Assembly (NCBI GenBank): GCA_017305135.1
Contig: JAFKNA010000005.1
Coordinates: 186,001-250,000 of the forward strand
Source of the DNA: Lysobacterales bacterium
GTDB lineage: Bacteria; Pseudomonadota; Gammaproteobacteria; Xanthomonadales; Rhodanobacteraceae
Direction of reading: 5' to 3'
Length of the DNA: 64,000 bases
Both the position numbers and the translations under genes were made by a program. The notes under the pieces are model-generated. The model searched no databases. It was not told the DNA's origin and was given only the letters and a program-made list of their open reading frames with translations. Positions 56,650 to 64,000 of the stretch are shown here, one piece after another; position 1 is the stretch's first letter, and every line of letters begins with the position of its first letter.

Positions 56650-58392
56650 TCAGCCTTCCGAAGTGACCCGCATCACTTCCTCGATCGTGGTCTGGCCCTC
56701 GATGGACTTGACCAGGCCATCCTCGAACATGGTGCGCATGCCTGCCTCGCGGGCCTGGTTCTCGATGTCGCCCATGCTGGCGTGCTGCATGATCTGGCGG
56801 CGGATGGGATCGGACATCACCAGGAATTCCATGATGGTGGTGCGGCCGAAGTAGCCGGTCGGATTGGCGGCGCTGGAACCGGGCTTGTAGAGGCGGATCG
56901 GGCGCTGCTCGGTGAACTTCTCCAGCTGGTACTCGCGGATGACTTCCGGCATCGCCTCGTAATGCTCGGCGGAGGAGAGGTCCAGCCGCCGTACCAGGCG
57001 CTGGGCGAGGATGCCGTTGACGGTCGAGGTCAGGAGGTAGTCCTCCACGCCCATGTCGAGCATGCGGGTAATGCCGCCGGCGGCGTTGTTGGTATGGAGG
57101 GTGGACAGCACCAGGTGTCCGGTCAACGCCGACTGGATGGCGATGCGCGCGGTTTCGAGGTCGCGCATCTCGCCGATCATGATGATGTCCGGATCCTGGC
57201 GCACGATCGAGCGCAGGGCGTGGGAGAAGTCCAGGCCGATCTGCGGCTTGGCCTGGATCTGGTTGATGCCCTCGATCTGGTACTCGATCGGGTCCTCGAC
57301 GGTGATGATCTTGACGTCGGGCGTGTTGAGCTGGCTGAGCGCGGTGTAGAGCGTGGTGGTCTTGCCCGAGCCGGTCGGACCGGTCACCAGCATGATGCCG
57401 TGCGGCTGCTCCAGCACGTGGATGAACTTGGGCAGGAACTCGTCGGTGAAGCCGAGCCTGTGGAAGTCGAAGACGATCGCCTCGCGATCGAGGATACGCA
57501 TCACCACCGATTCGCCGTGCGCGGTCGGCACGGTCGAGACACGCAGGTCCAGCTCCTTGCCCTGCACGCGGATCATGATGCGTCCGTCCTGCGGCAGGCG
57601 GCGCTCGGCGATGTTGAGCTTGGCCATGATCTTGATGCGCGAGATCACCGCGGCGGTCGAAGCGGCGGGCGGCGATTCCACCTCGTGCAGCACGCCGTCG
57701 ACGCGGTAGCGCACCTTGAGGCGGTTCTCGAACGGCTCGACGTGGATGTCCGAGGCGCGCTGCTCGACGGCGCGCTGGATCACCAGGTTGACCAGGCGGA
57801 TCACCGGCGCCTCGGAGGCGAGGTCGCGCAGGTGCTCGATGTCGTCCTCGCTGCGGTTGTTCTCGTCGGTCAGGTTCTCGACGATGGTGCCCATCGCCGA
57901 GCGGCCGGAGCCGTAGTAGCGCTCGATGAGGTCGTCGATCTCGCTGCGCAGGCCGATGGCGAGCTTCACCTCGCGCGCGGTGGCCAGGCGCAGCGCATCG
58001 ACCGGGAAGGAATCGGCGGGATCGGCCACCAGCAGGGTCACGTCCTCCTCGCCCTCGGCGATCGGGCAGACGTGGTGGTGCTTCAGGAAGCGCACCGAGG
58101 TCTGCACGTTGGCCGGCGGCGACTCCGGGAACTCCCTGGACGAAAGCAGCGGCAAGGCGAGGAGCTCGGAGACCGCTTCGGCCATTTCGCGCTCGGAAAC
58201 GAGGCCCAGGCGCGTCAGCAGCGACACCAGGCTGCTCGACGAGGGGTCCTCGTCGTGCAGGCGCCCGGCGCGCGCGAGGTCGGTCTCCTTGAGGCGGCCG
58301 CGCGACACCAGGAACTGGCAGATGCGCTCGTCGAGGTTGCCCGCGGGCGAGGGAGCGGGAGCGGCGGTTTCGATCGGTGCTACGGCAGCCAT
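56650..58392 (-). CDS. gspE: Type II secretion ATPase GspE
   Basis: A 580-aa hexameric ATPase powering pseudopilus assembly. The N-terminal N1/N2 domain (about 10-180) leads to the ATPase core: DIHVEPFENRLKVRYRVDGVLHEV, Walker A TGPTGSGKTTTLY, Asp box IITVEDPIEY and Walker B IIMIGEMRDLETARIA, and the His box LHTNNAAGGITR. The tetracysteine zinc motif of most GspE proteins is missing: its two CxxC sites read LDLSS and SSAAN here. TTG at 58416 is also in frame, but ATG at 58392 is preferred. First gene of the operon. Confidence 0.95.
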   Translation of the reverse strand: MAAVAPIETAAPAPSPAGNLDERICQFLVSRGRLKETDLARAGRLHDEDPSSSSLVSLLTRLGLVSEREMAEAVSELLALPLLSSREFPESPPANVQTSVRFLKHHHVCPIAEGEEDVTLLVADPADSFPVDALRLATAREVKLAIGLRSEIDDLIERYYGSGRSAMGTIVENLTDENNRSEDDIEHLRDLASEAPVIRLVNLVIQRAVEQRASDIHVEPFENRLKVRYRVDGVLHEVESPPAASTAAVISRIKIMAKLNIAERRLPQDGRIMIRVQGKELDLRVSTVPTAHGESVVMRILDREAIVFDFHRLGFTDEFLPKFIHVLEQPHGIMLVTGPTGSGKTTTLYTALSQLNTPDVKIITVEDPIEYQIEGINQIQAKPQIGLDFSHALRSIVRQDPDIIMIGEMRDLETARIAIQSALTGHLVLSTLHTNNAAGGITRMLDMGVEDYLLTSTVNGILAQRLVRRLDLSSAEHYEAMPEVIREYQLEKFTEQRPIRLYKPGSSAANPTGYFGRTTIMEFLVMSDPIRRQIMQHASMGDIENQAREAGMRTMFEDGLVKSIEGQTTIEEVMRVTSEG

Positions 58393-58534
58393 GGGTCCTG
58401 GGGTCCGGAAGGGCAAGATCAGGTGGAGACGGGAGTTCGCGGCCCATTCCAGCCGCGCACGGGTGCGGTGGTCCGCCGCCTGCAGGCGCGGGCCGCGGGG
58501 ACATGATCGGCGCAGCCTGAGACCGCGCGCCCGC

Positions 58535-59179
58535 TCAAGGGTTCCCGCCGCGATCGACGAGATCCTCGATGAAGCGGCGATTGAGCCCGATCCACAGCGC
58601 CACCGGCAGCACCGCCGGCAGGATCAGATAACCGAGCTGGTAGCCAAGCGCTATCGCGCTGGCCGGAATGCCACTGCGCCCGACCAGCGCCACGCCGGCC
58701 TCGCCGGCATCGAAGGCGAGCACCTTGAGGCTCTCGGCGACGATGGCGAAGGCCTGCCCGAGCCAGATCACCGCCAGCGCCAGCGCCAGCTGCAGCAACC
58801 GGCGCCGCGGCGGGACCGGAGTCGCCATCGCCAAGCCCGCAAAGAGCGGCAGCGCGTAGCCGTAGATCATCGGATTGATGATGGGCTGCAGCTCGGCCAT
58901 GCCGCCTGGCGCGCCGGGGGCGCCCGGCACCTCCACCGGCACGCTGGTGAGGCTCACCAGGTAGCCGGCATGACCGAGCACGCGACCGGTCGCGTCGTGG
59001 AACTCGCCGCCGAGCGCCGCCGCGCTCCAGATCTCTCCGAAGACACCGAGCAGCACCGGCTTGGCCAGCAACAGGGCGGGCCAGACCACCAGCGGCGCAC
59101 AGATGAACCAGAGCACGAAGCTCGCCGGCAGCCAGAGCAGCGCCCTCAGCGCGAAACTCCGCACCGGCCCGAAGGCCAT
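58535..59179 (-). CDS. Possible exosortase H-associated membrane protein
   Basis: A 214-aa integral membrane protein with about 5 hydrophobic segments (LRALLWLPASFVLWFICAPL, LQLALALAVIWLGQAFAIVA, LGYQLGYLILPAVLPVALWI). The block INPMIYGYALPLFAGLAMATP resembles the NPxxYGYGLPLLxALLLAT motif I associate with exosortase H-associated proteins. A Gly/Pro insertion lies in the periplasmic loop (PGAPGAPGGMAE). It is 24 nt downstream of purL, so may be cotranscribed with it. No exosortase or CTERM-tailed protein was found in the window. ATG at 59179. Confidence 0.5.
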   Translation of the reverse strand: MAFGPVRSFALRALLWLPASFVLWFICAPLVVWPALLLAKPVLLGVFGEIWSAAALGGEFHDATGRVLGHAGYLVSLTSVPVEVPGAPGAPGGMAELQPIINPMIYGYALPLFAGLAMATPVPPRRRLLQLALALAVIWLGQAFAIVAESLKVLAFDAGEAGVALVGRSGIPASAIALGYQLGYLILPAVLPVALWIGLNRRFIEDLVDRGGNP

Positions 59180-59203
59180 CAGCGGATCCTCCGCCGAAGT
59201 GGC

Positions 59204-62200
59204 TCAGCCGACCCACGCACGCGCATTGCGGAACATCCGCATCCACGGCGAGTCCTCGGCCCACTCGCGTGGCCGCCAGCTCATCTGCACGCTGCGGAAC
59301 ACGCGCTCGGGATGCGGCATCAGGATCGTCACGCGCCCGTCATCGCTGGTGAAGCCGGTGTGCCCGCGCGGGGTGCCGTTCGAATTCAGCGGGAACTGTT
59401 CTGTGGCGTGGCCGTGGTTGTCTACGAAGCGCACGCACGGATGCGCCTGGCGGGCATCCTGGCCCTCGCCGAACTCGGCGCGACCCTCGCCGTGCGCCAC
59501 CACCACCGGGATGCGCGAGCCGGCCATGCCGCGGAAGAACAGCGAGGGCGAATCGAGCACTTCGAGGGTGACGAAGCGCGCCTCGTACTGCTCGCTGGCA
59601 TTCCTGGCAAAGCGCGGCCACTGCGCCGCGCCGGGAATGATCCCGCGCACCGCCGACAGCATCTGGCAGCCATTGCAAATGCCCAACGCAAAGGTGCCCG
59701 CATCGGCAAAGAAGGCGGCGAACTGCGCGCGCAGGCGCTCGTTGTAGAGGATCGAGGCCGCCCAGCCGCGGCCGGCGCCGAGCACGTCGCCATAACTGAA
59801 GCCGCCGCCGGCGGCCAGCCCCTTGAAGCCGTCGAGGACGACCCGGCCGCTGGCAAGGTCGCTCATATGGACGTCGACCGCATCGAAGCCGGCACGGGTG
59901 AAGGCCGCGGCCATTTCCACCTGGCCGTTGACGCCCTGCTCGCGCAGGATCGCCACGCGTGGACGCACGCCGGTGGCGATGTAGGGGGCGGCGATGTCCT
60001 CGGCCGGATCGAAGCGGAGCTCGGGACGAATTCCGGGGTCGCTGGCGTCGGTGCGCCAGGCCTGCTCGCTGGCCGCCGTCGCCGGGTTGTCGCGGCGGAG
60101 CTGCATGGCGTAGCTGGTTTCCGACCAGGCCTCCATCAGCTCCGTCCACTTCCATTTCGCCAGCGTGTCGCCGTCGAGCGCCACCGTGACCTCGAGCTTT
60201 TCCACCGGCCGGGCGACACGATGCGCCAGCCCGGCAAGGTCGAACCCGGTCAGCAGCTCCACGAACGTCTCGCGGTGTTCGCGGCGCACCTGCACCAGCG
60301 CGCCGAGTTCCTCGCTGAACAGCGCCGCCAGCGTGTTCTCGCCCCAGCCACCGAGCTGGATGTGGAGCCCGCAATGGCCCGCGAATGCCATTTCCAGCAG
60401 CGCCACCAGGGCGCCGCCGTCGCTGCGGTCGTGGTAGGCGAGCAGCAGGCCGCGCTCGCTCGCCACCTGGACGGCATTGAAGAAGCGCACGAAACGCGCC
60501 GGATCATCGACGTCCGGCGGCGCGCCGCCACCCCGATCGAATACCTGCAGCAGCGCGCTGCCGCCGAGGCGGTTGTGCCCTGCACCAAGATCGAGCAGCC
60601 AGATGTCGGACTCGCCCTGGTCGAGCACGAGTTGCGGCGTCAGCGCCCGCCGCGCATCCGCGGAGCGCGCAAAGGCGCTGACCACCAGCGATACCGGCGA
60701 CACGGTCTGCTGCTCGTCGCCGCCGCTGGCAAGATCCACCGCGACTTCGGCGGCTGCCCCTCGCGGCGCGTTTGCCGAGGCCGCGGATTCAGGCGCGAGG
60801 CGCCGCCCATCCGTTCCGGACGGCGATGCCGGGGCCTGCCAGCGCACCTGCATCGACAGCGAGTCCTTGCCGACCGGGATGGATACGCCGAGCGCCGGGC
60901 AAAGCTCCCGGCCCACTGCATGCACCGCATCGAACAGCGCCGCGTCCTCGCCGGGATGGCCGACGGCGGCCATCCAGTTCGCCGACAGGCGTACCTCGTC
61001 GAGCCTGACCGGCGCGGCGGCGATGTTGGTCAAGGCCTCGCCCACGGCCATGCGCGCGCTGGCGGCGGCGTCGAGCACCGCCAGCGGCGTGCGCTCGCCG
61101 ATCGCCATCGCCTCGCCCGCGTAGCCTTCGAAGTCGTTGAGGGTCACCGCGCAGTCGGCCACCGGCACCTGCCACGGTCCGACCATGGGATCGCGCGAGC
61201 ACAGGCCGCCGACGGTACGATCGCCGATGGTGATGAGGAAGGCCTTGCTGCCGACCGCCGGCAGGCGCAGCACGCGATCCACCGCATGGATCAGGGTGAT
61301 GCCATCAAGATCCGGCACCAGGCCCATGTGGCCCTCGCGGCGCCGGGCATCGCGCTGCATGCGCGGCGGCTTGCCGAAGAGCACGTCGAGCGGCAGGTCG
61401 ATGATGAAGTGCCGGGAATCGGCAGTCGGGAACCGGGAATCGGAAAGCAGGAGCTTGCGTTCGGTGGTGGCGTGGCCGACCACGGCGTATGGGCAGCGCT
61501 CGCGGGCGCAGATCGCCTCGAATTCCGCCAGGTCTTGCGGGCGCACGCCAAGCACGTAGCGCTCCTGCGACTCGTTGCACCAGATCTGCATCGGCGAGAG
61601 TTCGGGGTCGTCGCTCGGGATCGCGCGCAGCTCGATGCGCCCGCCCACGCCCGAATCGTTGAGGAGCTCGGGAATGGCGTTGGAGAGCCCGCCGGCGCCG
61701 ACGTCATGGATCGACACGACCGGGTTGGCACCGCCGCGCGCCCAGCAGGCGTCGATCACTTCCTGGCAGCGCCGCTGCATTTCCGGGTTGTCACGCTGCA
61801 CCGAGGCGAAATCGAAGTCCTCAGAGCGCGTGCCGGCGGCGACCGACGAGGCGGCGCCGCCGCCGAGGCCGATCAGCATGGCCGGGCCGCCGAGCACGAT
61901 GACCGCGTCGCCATCGGCAAGGCGCCCCTTGTCGACGTCGCCGGGCCGCAGGTTGGCGATGCCGCCGGCAAGCATGATCGGCTTGTCGTAGCCGTGGCGG
62001 AAGTTGGGCCGCGAGGTGCTGGCCTGCTCGAAGCTGCGGAAATAGCCGGCGAGGCAGGGCCGTCCGAATTCGTTGTTGAAGGCGGCGGCGCCGAGTGGCC
62101 CGTCGCGCATGATCTCGAAGGCGCTGGCGAAGCGCGGCGGCAGCGGGCGCTCGCTCTCCCAGGGCCGCGGCAGGCCAGGGATGCGCAGGTGCGAGACGGT

Positions 62201-63196
62201 GAAGCCGACCAGTCCGGCCTTCGGCTTGCCGCCGCGGCCGGTGGCGCCCTCGTCGCGGATCTCGCCACCGGAGCCCGTCGCAGCGCCGGGAAAGGGCGAA
62301 ATGGCGGTGGGATGGTTGTGGGTTTCCACCTTGATCGCGTACGGCGCCTGCTCGGCATGGGCGCGGAACACGCCATCGGCGGGATCCGGGAAGAACCGCG
62401 CGGCAGCGTGGCCTTCGATGACGGCCGCGTTGTCGTGGTAGGCCGACAGCGTGTGCGCGGGCGACGCCTGGTGCGTGTGCTTGATCATTGCGAACAGGGA
62501 GTCGGCCTGGGCCGTCCCGTCCACGCTGAACGAGGCATTGAAGACCTTGTGCCGGCAGTGCTCGGAATTGGCCTGCGCGAACATCATGAGTTCGGCGTCG
62601 GACGGATCGCGGCCGAGCTCCCCGTAGCGGTCGGCGAGGTACTCGATCTCGTCGTCGGCGAGCGCCAGGTTGAGGCACTGGTTGGCGTCGGCAAGCGCCG
62701 CGCGGGCATCGCCGGCGAGCGCCACGCGCGCCAGTGGCCGTGGCTCGCCGCTCCCGAACAGGGCTGCCAGGCCGTCCAGTGAATCGACGACCGACTGGGT
62801 CATGGGATCGTGCACGACGCGCAGCGCCGCCGCCCGCGCGGCCGGCTCGAGGCCGTCCAGTCCATCCACGTCGAGCGCGAAGCCACGCTCGATGCGGCGC
62901 ACCGGGAAGCCGCAGCCGTTGAGGATGTCGGTCGCCTTGCTCGACCACGGCGAGCGCGTGCCGAGGCGCGGCACGATCCACGCCGTCGCCGGCAGCGCCG
63001 GCCGGGGCGACGCTTCGATCACCTCGGCGATGCGTGCGACCTCGTCAGGCGCGATCGGCGAGGCCGGGTCGGGCTCGATGAAATAGACCAGCCGGGCCGC
63101 GCGAAGCACCGCCCCGCTCGCGCCGTGGGCGAGTTCGAGATTGAGGCGCTGGATGCGGAACGGGGAAAGTGCAGGCAGGCCGTCGAGGGCGATCAT
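59204..63196 (-). CDS. purL: Phosphoribosylformylglycinamidine synthase PurL (single-chain form)
   Basis: FGAM synthase catalyses the fourth step of purine synthesis, joining ATP, FGAR and glutamine. Length is 1330 aa, the long single-chain form. The N-terminal and AIRS-like domains contain [16 protein letters not shown] and [27 protein letters not shown], plus [13 protein letters not shown]. The C-terminal glutaminase has [12 protein letters not shown] (nucleophile Cys) and MPHPERVF (His/Glu). An oddity: residues about 585-595 ([11 protein letters not shown]) are encoded by a heptad array. ATG at 63196. Confidence 0.97.
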   Translation of the reverse strand: MIALDGLPALSPFRIQRLNLELAHGASGAVLRAARLVYFIEPDPASPIAPDEVARIAEVIEASPRPALPATAWIVPRLGTRSPWSSKATDILNGCGFPVRRIERGFALDVDGLDGLEPAARAAALRVVHDPMTQSVVDSLDGLAALFGSGEPRPLARVALAGDARAALADANQCLNLALADDEIEYLADRYGELGRDPSDAELMMFAQANSEHCRHKVFNASFSVDGTAQADSLFAMIKHTHQASPAHTLSAYHDNAAVIEGHAAARFFPDPADGVFRAHAEQAPYAIKVETHNHPTAISPFPGAATGSGGEIRDEGATGRGGKPKAGLVGFTVSHLRIPGLPRPWESERPLPPRFASAFEIMRDGPLGAAAFNNEFGRPCLAGYFRSFEQASTSRPNFRHGYDKPIMLAGGIANLRPGDVDKGRLADGDAVIVLGGPAMLIGLGGGAASSVAAGTRSEDFDFASVQRDNPEMQRRCQEVIDACWARGGANPVVSIHDVGAGGLSNAIPELLNDSGVGGRIELRAIPSDDPELSPMQIWCNESQERYVLGVRPQDLAEFEAICARERCPYAVVGHATTERKLLLSDSRFPTADSRHFIIDLPLDVLFGKPPRMQRDARRREGHMGLVPDLDGITLIHAVDRVLRLPAVGSKAFLITIGDRTVGGLCSRDPMVGPWQVPVADCAVTLNDFEGYAGEAMAIGERTPLAVLDAAASARMAVGEALTNIAAAPVRLDEVRLSANWMAAVGHPGEDAALFDAVHAVGRELCPALGVSIPVGKDSLSMQVRWQAPASPSGTDGRRLAPESAASANAPRGAAAEVAVDLASGGDEQQTVSPVSLVVSAFARSADARRALTPQLVLDQGESDIWLLDLGAGHNRLGGSALLQVFDRGGGAPPDVDDPARFVRFFNAVQVASERGLLLAYHDRSDGGALVALLEMAFAGHCGLHIQLGGWGENTLAALFSEELGALVQVRREHRETFVELLTGFDLAGLAHRVARPVEKLEVTVALDGDTLAKWKWTELMEAWSETSYAMQLRRDNPATAASEQAWRTDASDPGIRPELRFDPAEDIAAPYIATGVRPRVAILREQGVNGQVEMAAAFTRAGFDAVDVHMSDLASGRVVLDGFKGLAAGGGFSYGDVLGAGRGWAASILYNERLRAQFAAFFADAGTFALGICNGCQMLSAVRGIIPGAAQWPRFARNASEQYEARFVTLEVLDSPSLFFRGMAGSRIPVVVAHGEGRAEFGEGQDARQAHPCVRFVDNHGHATEQFPLNSNGTPRGHTGFTSDDGRVTILMPHPERVFRSVQMSWRPREWAEDSPWMRMFRNARAWVG
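61414..61441. repeat. In-frame four-unit heptad array inside purL
   Basis: Units GGGAATC, GGCAGTC, GGGAACC and GGGAATC, within the purL coding sequence. They encode [10 protein letters not shown] on the minus strand. They fall in the loop between [10 protein letters not shown] and [11 protein letters not shown], where E. coli PurL has a shorter segment (by about 5 residues by eye). Confidence 0.85.
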
Positions 63197-63277
63197 GGCG
63201 CAGGCGGGAACGGACAGCTCGCTATGATACCCGATGCCGGCACGGCCCGGAGGCCGCGCCGGTGCGGTCCCGCGGGA

Positions 63278-64000
63278 TTACTTCGCCGCCGCGCCCGCCT
63301 CGAGGCGCGACAGCAACTGGTCGGGCGGCAGGTAGCCGCCGAGGCGCGTGCCATCGGGCGCGAGGATGGTCGGTGTGCCGTTGACGCCAACCTCGTTGCC
63401 GAGCTGGAACTGCTCGGCGACCGGATTGGCGCAGGTCGCCGGCTTGGGCTCGACGCCGGACTTGGCCGCCGTGAAGGCGGCCTTGCGGTCGTCGGCGCAC
63501 CACACCGACACCGCCTTGTCGAACGAGGGCGTGCCCGGTCCGCTGCGCGGGAAGAACAGATAGTCCACCTCGATGCCGCGCTTGTTGATCTCGGCGATGT
63601 CCGAATGGAGCTTGCGGCAGTAGCCGCAGTCGAAGTCGGTGAACACCGTGACCTTGTATTTCGGCTTGCCTTCGGGGCCGAACACGATGCGCTTGTCCTG
63701 CGGCACGGCGTCGACCTTCGACTTGTGCTCGATGGCGACGCGCGCGGCGGTGAGGTCGCGCTTCGCCTTGGCGTCGAAGAGCGTGCCCTGCAGGAGGTAT
63801 TTGCCGTCGTCGCTGACGTAGAGGAGCTGCCCGCCCAGCAATACCTGGCGGAAGCCCGGCATCGGCGCCACCTCGATCTTGTCGATCTTCGCCTGCGGGG
63901 CCAGTTCCTGCACCGCGGCGCGCACCGCCTCGTCGGCACCGGCCGCCTGCGCGTGACCTGGCAGGACCGCGGCGAACACGGCGGCGGCAAAGGCTGCCGC
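63278..64000 (-). CDS. dsbC: Thiol:disulfide interchange protein DsbC (5' end cut off by window edge)
   Basis: A periplasmic disulfide isomerase. The part in view starts within the signal peptide (AAAFAAAVFAAVLPGHAQA) and covers the N-terminal dimerisation domain (GFRQVLLGGQLLYVSDDGKYLLQG). The thioredoxin-fold domain has TVFTDFDCGYCRKLH, with the catalytic CGYC, and cis-Pro in NGTPTILAPDG. The start codon lies beyond 64000. The visible part ends at a stop at 63278-63280. It is upstream of purL but separated by about 80 bp. Confidence 0.94.
   Translation of the reverse strand, partial: AAAFAAAVFAAVLPGHAQAAGADEAVRAAVQELAPQAKIDKIEVAPMPGFRQVLLGGQLLYVSDDGKYLLQGTLFDAKAKRDLTAARVAIEHKSKVDAVPQDKRIVFGPEGKPKYKVTVFTDFDCGYCRKLHSDIAEINKRGIEVDYLFFPRSGPGTPSFDKAVSVWCADDRKAAFTAAKSGVEPKPATCANPVAEQFQLGNEVGVNGTPTILAPDGTRLGGYLPPDQLLSRLEAGAAAK

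Noticed and set aside
57926-62782. A 1618-codon open frame on the plus strand
   Set aside because: It is antisense to purL and gspE, rich in Arg/His/Ala with no domain motif. The purL frame has clear catalytic motifs, so this is a shadow caused by high GC.
63197-63277. A purL riboswitch or PurR operator in the gap to dsbC
   Set aside because: The gap is only about 80 bp, and neither a purine-riboswitch core nor a clear PurR palindrome was seen.

Overview
The window is a GC-rich chromosomal segment from a gammaproteobacterium, most likely of the order Lysobacterales (Xanthomonadales). Four things point there: the gene order queC-queE-cpoB-pal-tolB-tolA-tolR-tolQ-ybgC-ruvB-(kup)-ruvA-ruvC-yebC-...-aspS-fmdB; a type II secretion operon in the Xanthomonas xps order E-F-G-H-I-J-K-L-M-N-D; secreted proteins carrying an IF-x-x-GFE signature; and abundant Xanthomonas-style palindromic extragenic repeats. 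Most genes are on the minus strand. No phage, integrase, transposase, CRISPR array or rRNA was seen.

Layout by position: 1-315 is the start of tsaB and 541-615 a tRNA-Lys(UUU). 767-7963 holds queuosine genes (queC, queE) followed by the Tol-Pal envelope machine (cpoB, pal, tolB, tolA, tolR, tolQ, ybgC). 7953-13036 is the Holliday-junction set ruvB-kup-ruvA-ruvC plus yebC. 13227-19608 holds a small alpha/beta hydrolase, aspS, a DUF3011 protein, an FmdB zinc ribbon and clpB, which has a convincing heat-shock promoter. 19901-21562 is ettA. 21855-26953 is a secreted sulfatase next to a NarL-type response regulator and sensor kinase. 27294-28106 is pyrF. 28562-33810 is a tandem pair of large secreted delta-60-repeat (beta-propeller) proteins. 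34191-36161 is an OPT-family transporter. 36211-41825 is a tightly overlapping glycan operon (Wzm, Wzt, methyltransferase, an unusual PqqD-like/glycosyltransferase fusion, GT2). 41910-46275 holds a parvulin and two secreted proteins of unknown function. 46447-58392 is the complete T2SS operon with a trailing lipoprotein gene. 58535-59179 is an exosortase-H-associated-like membrane protein, 59204-63196 is purL and 63278-64000 is most of dsbC.

The genes fit an organism with an active envelope: Tol-Pal maintains the outer membrane, an ABC-exported surface glycan is built in the 36-42 kb operon, and the T2SS can export enzymes such as the sulfatase and the beta-propeller proteins, with DsbC-type oxidative folding in the periplasm.

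The most striking unexplained signal is a dispersed DNA element made of exactly four 7-nt units (consensus GGGAATS, 28 bp). It occurs at least 15 times here, plus once as a three-unit copy, almost always in intercistronic gaps right after a stop codon and often as two inverted arms 65-102 bp apart. The array is stop-free in all six frames, and it has been absorbed into the termini of RuvB, YbgC and RuvC and into the interior of PurL. Other points of interest are the PqqD/glycosyltransferase fusion, the IF-x-x-GFE signature shared by three secreted proteins, and a GspE lacking the tetracysteine motif.
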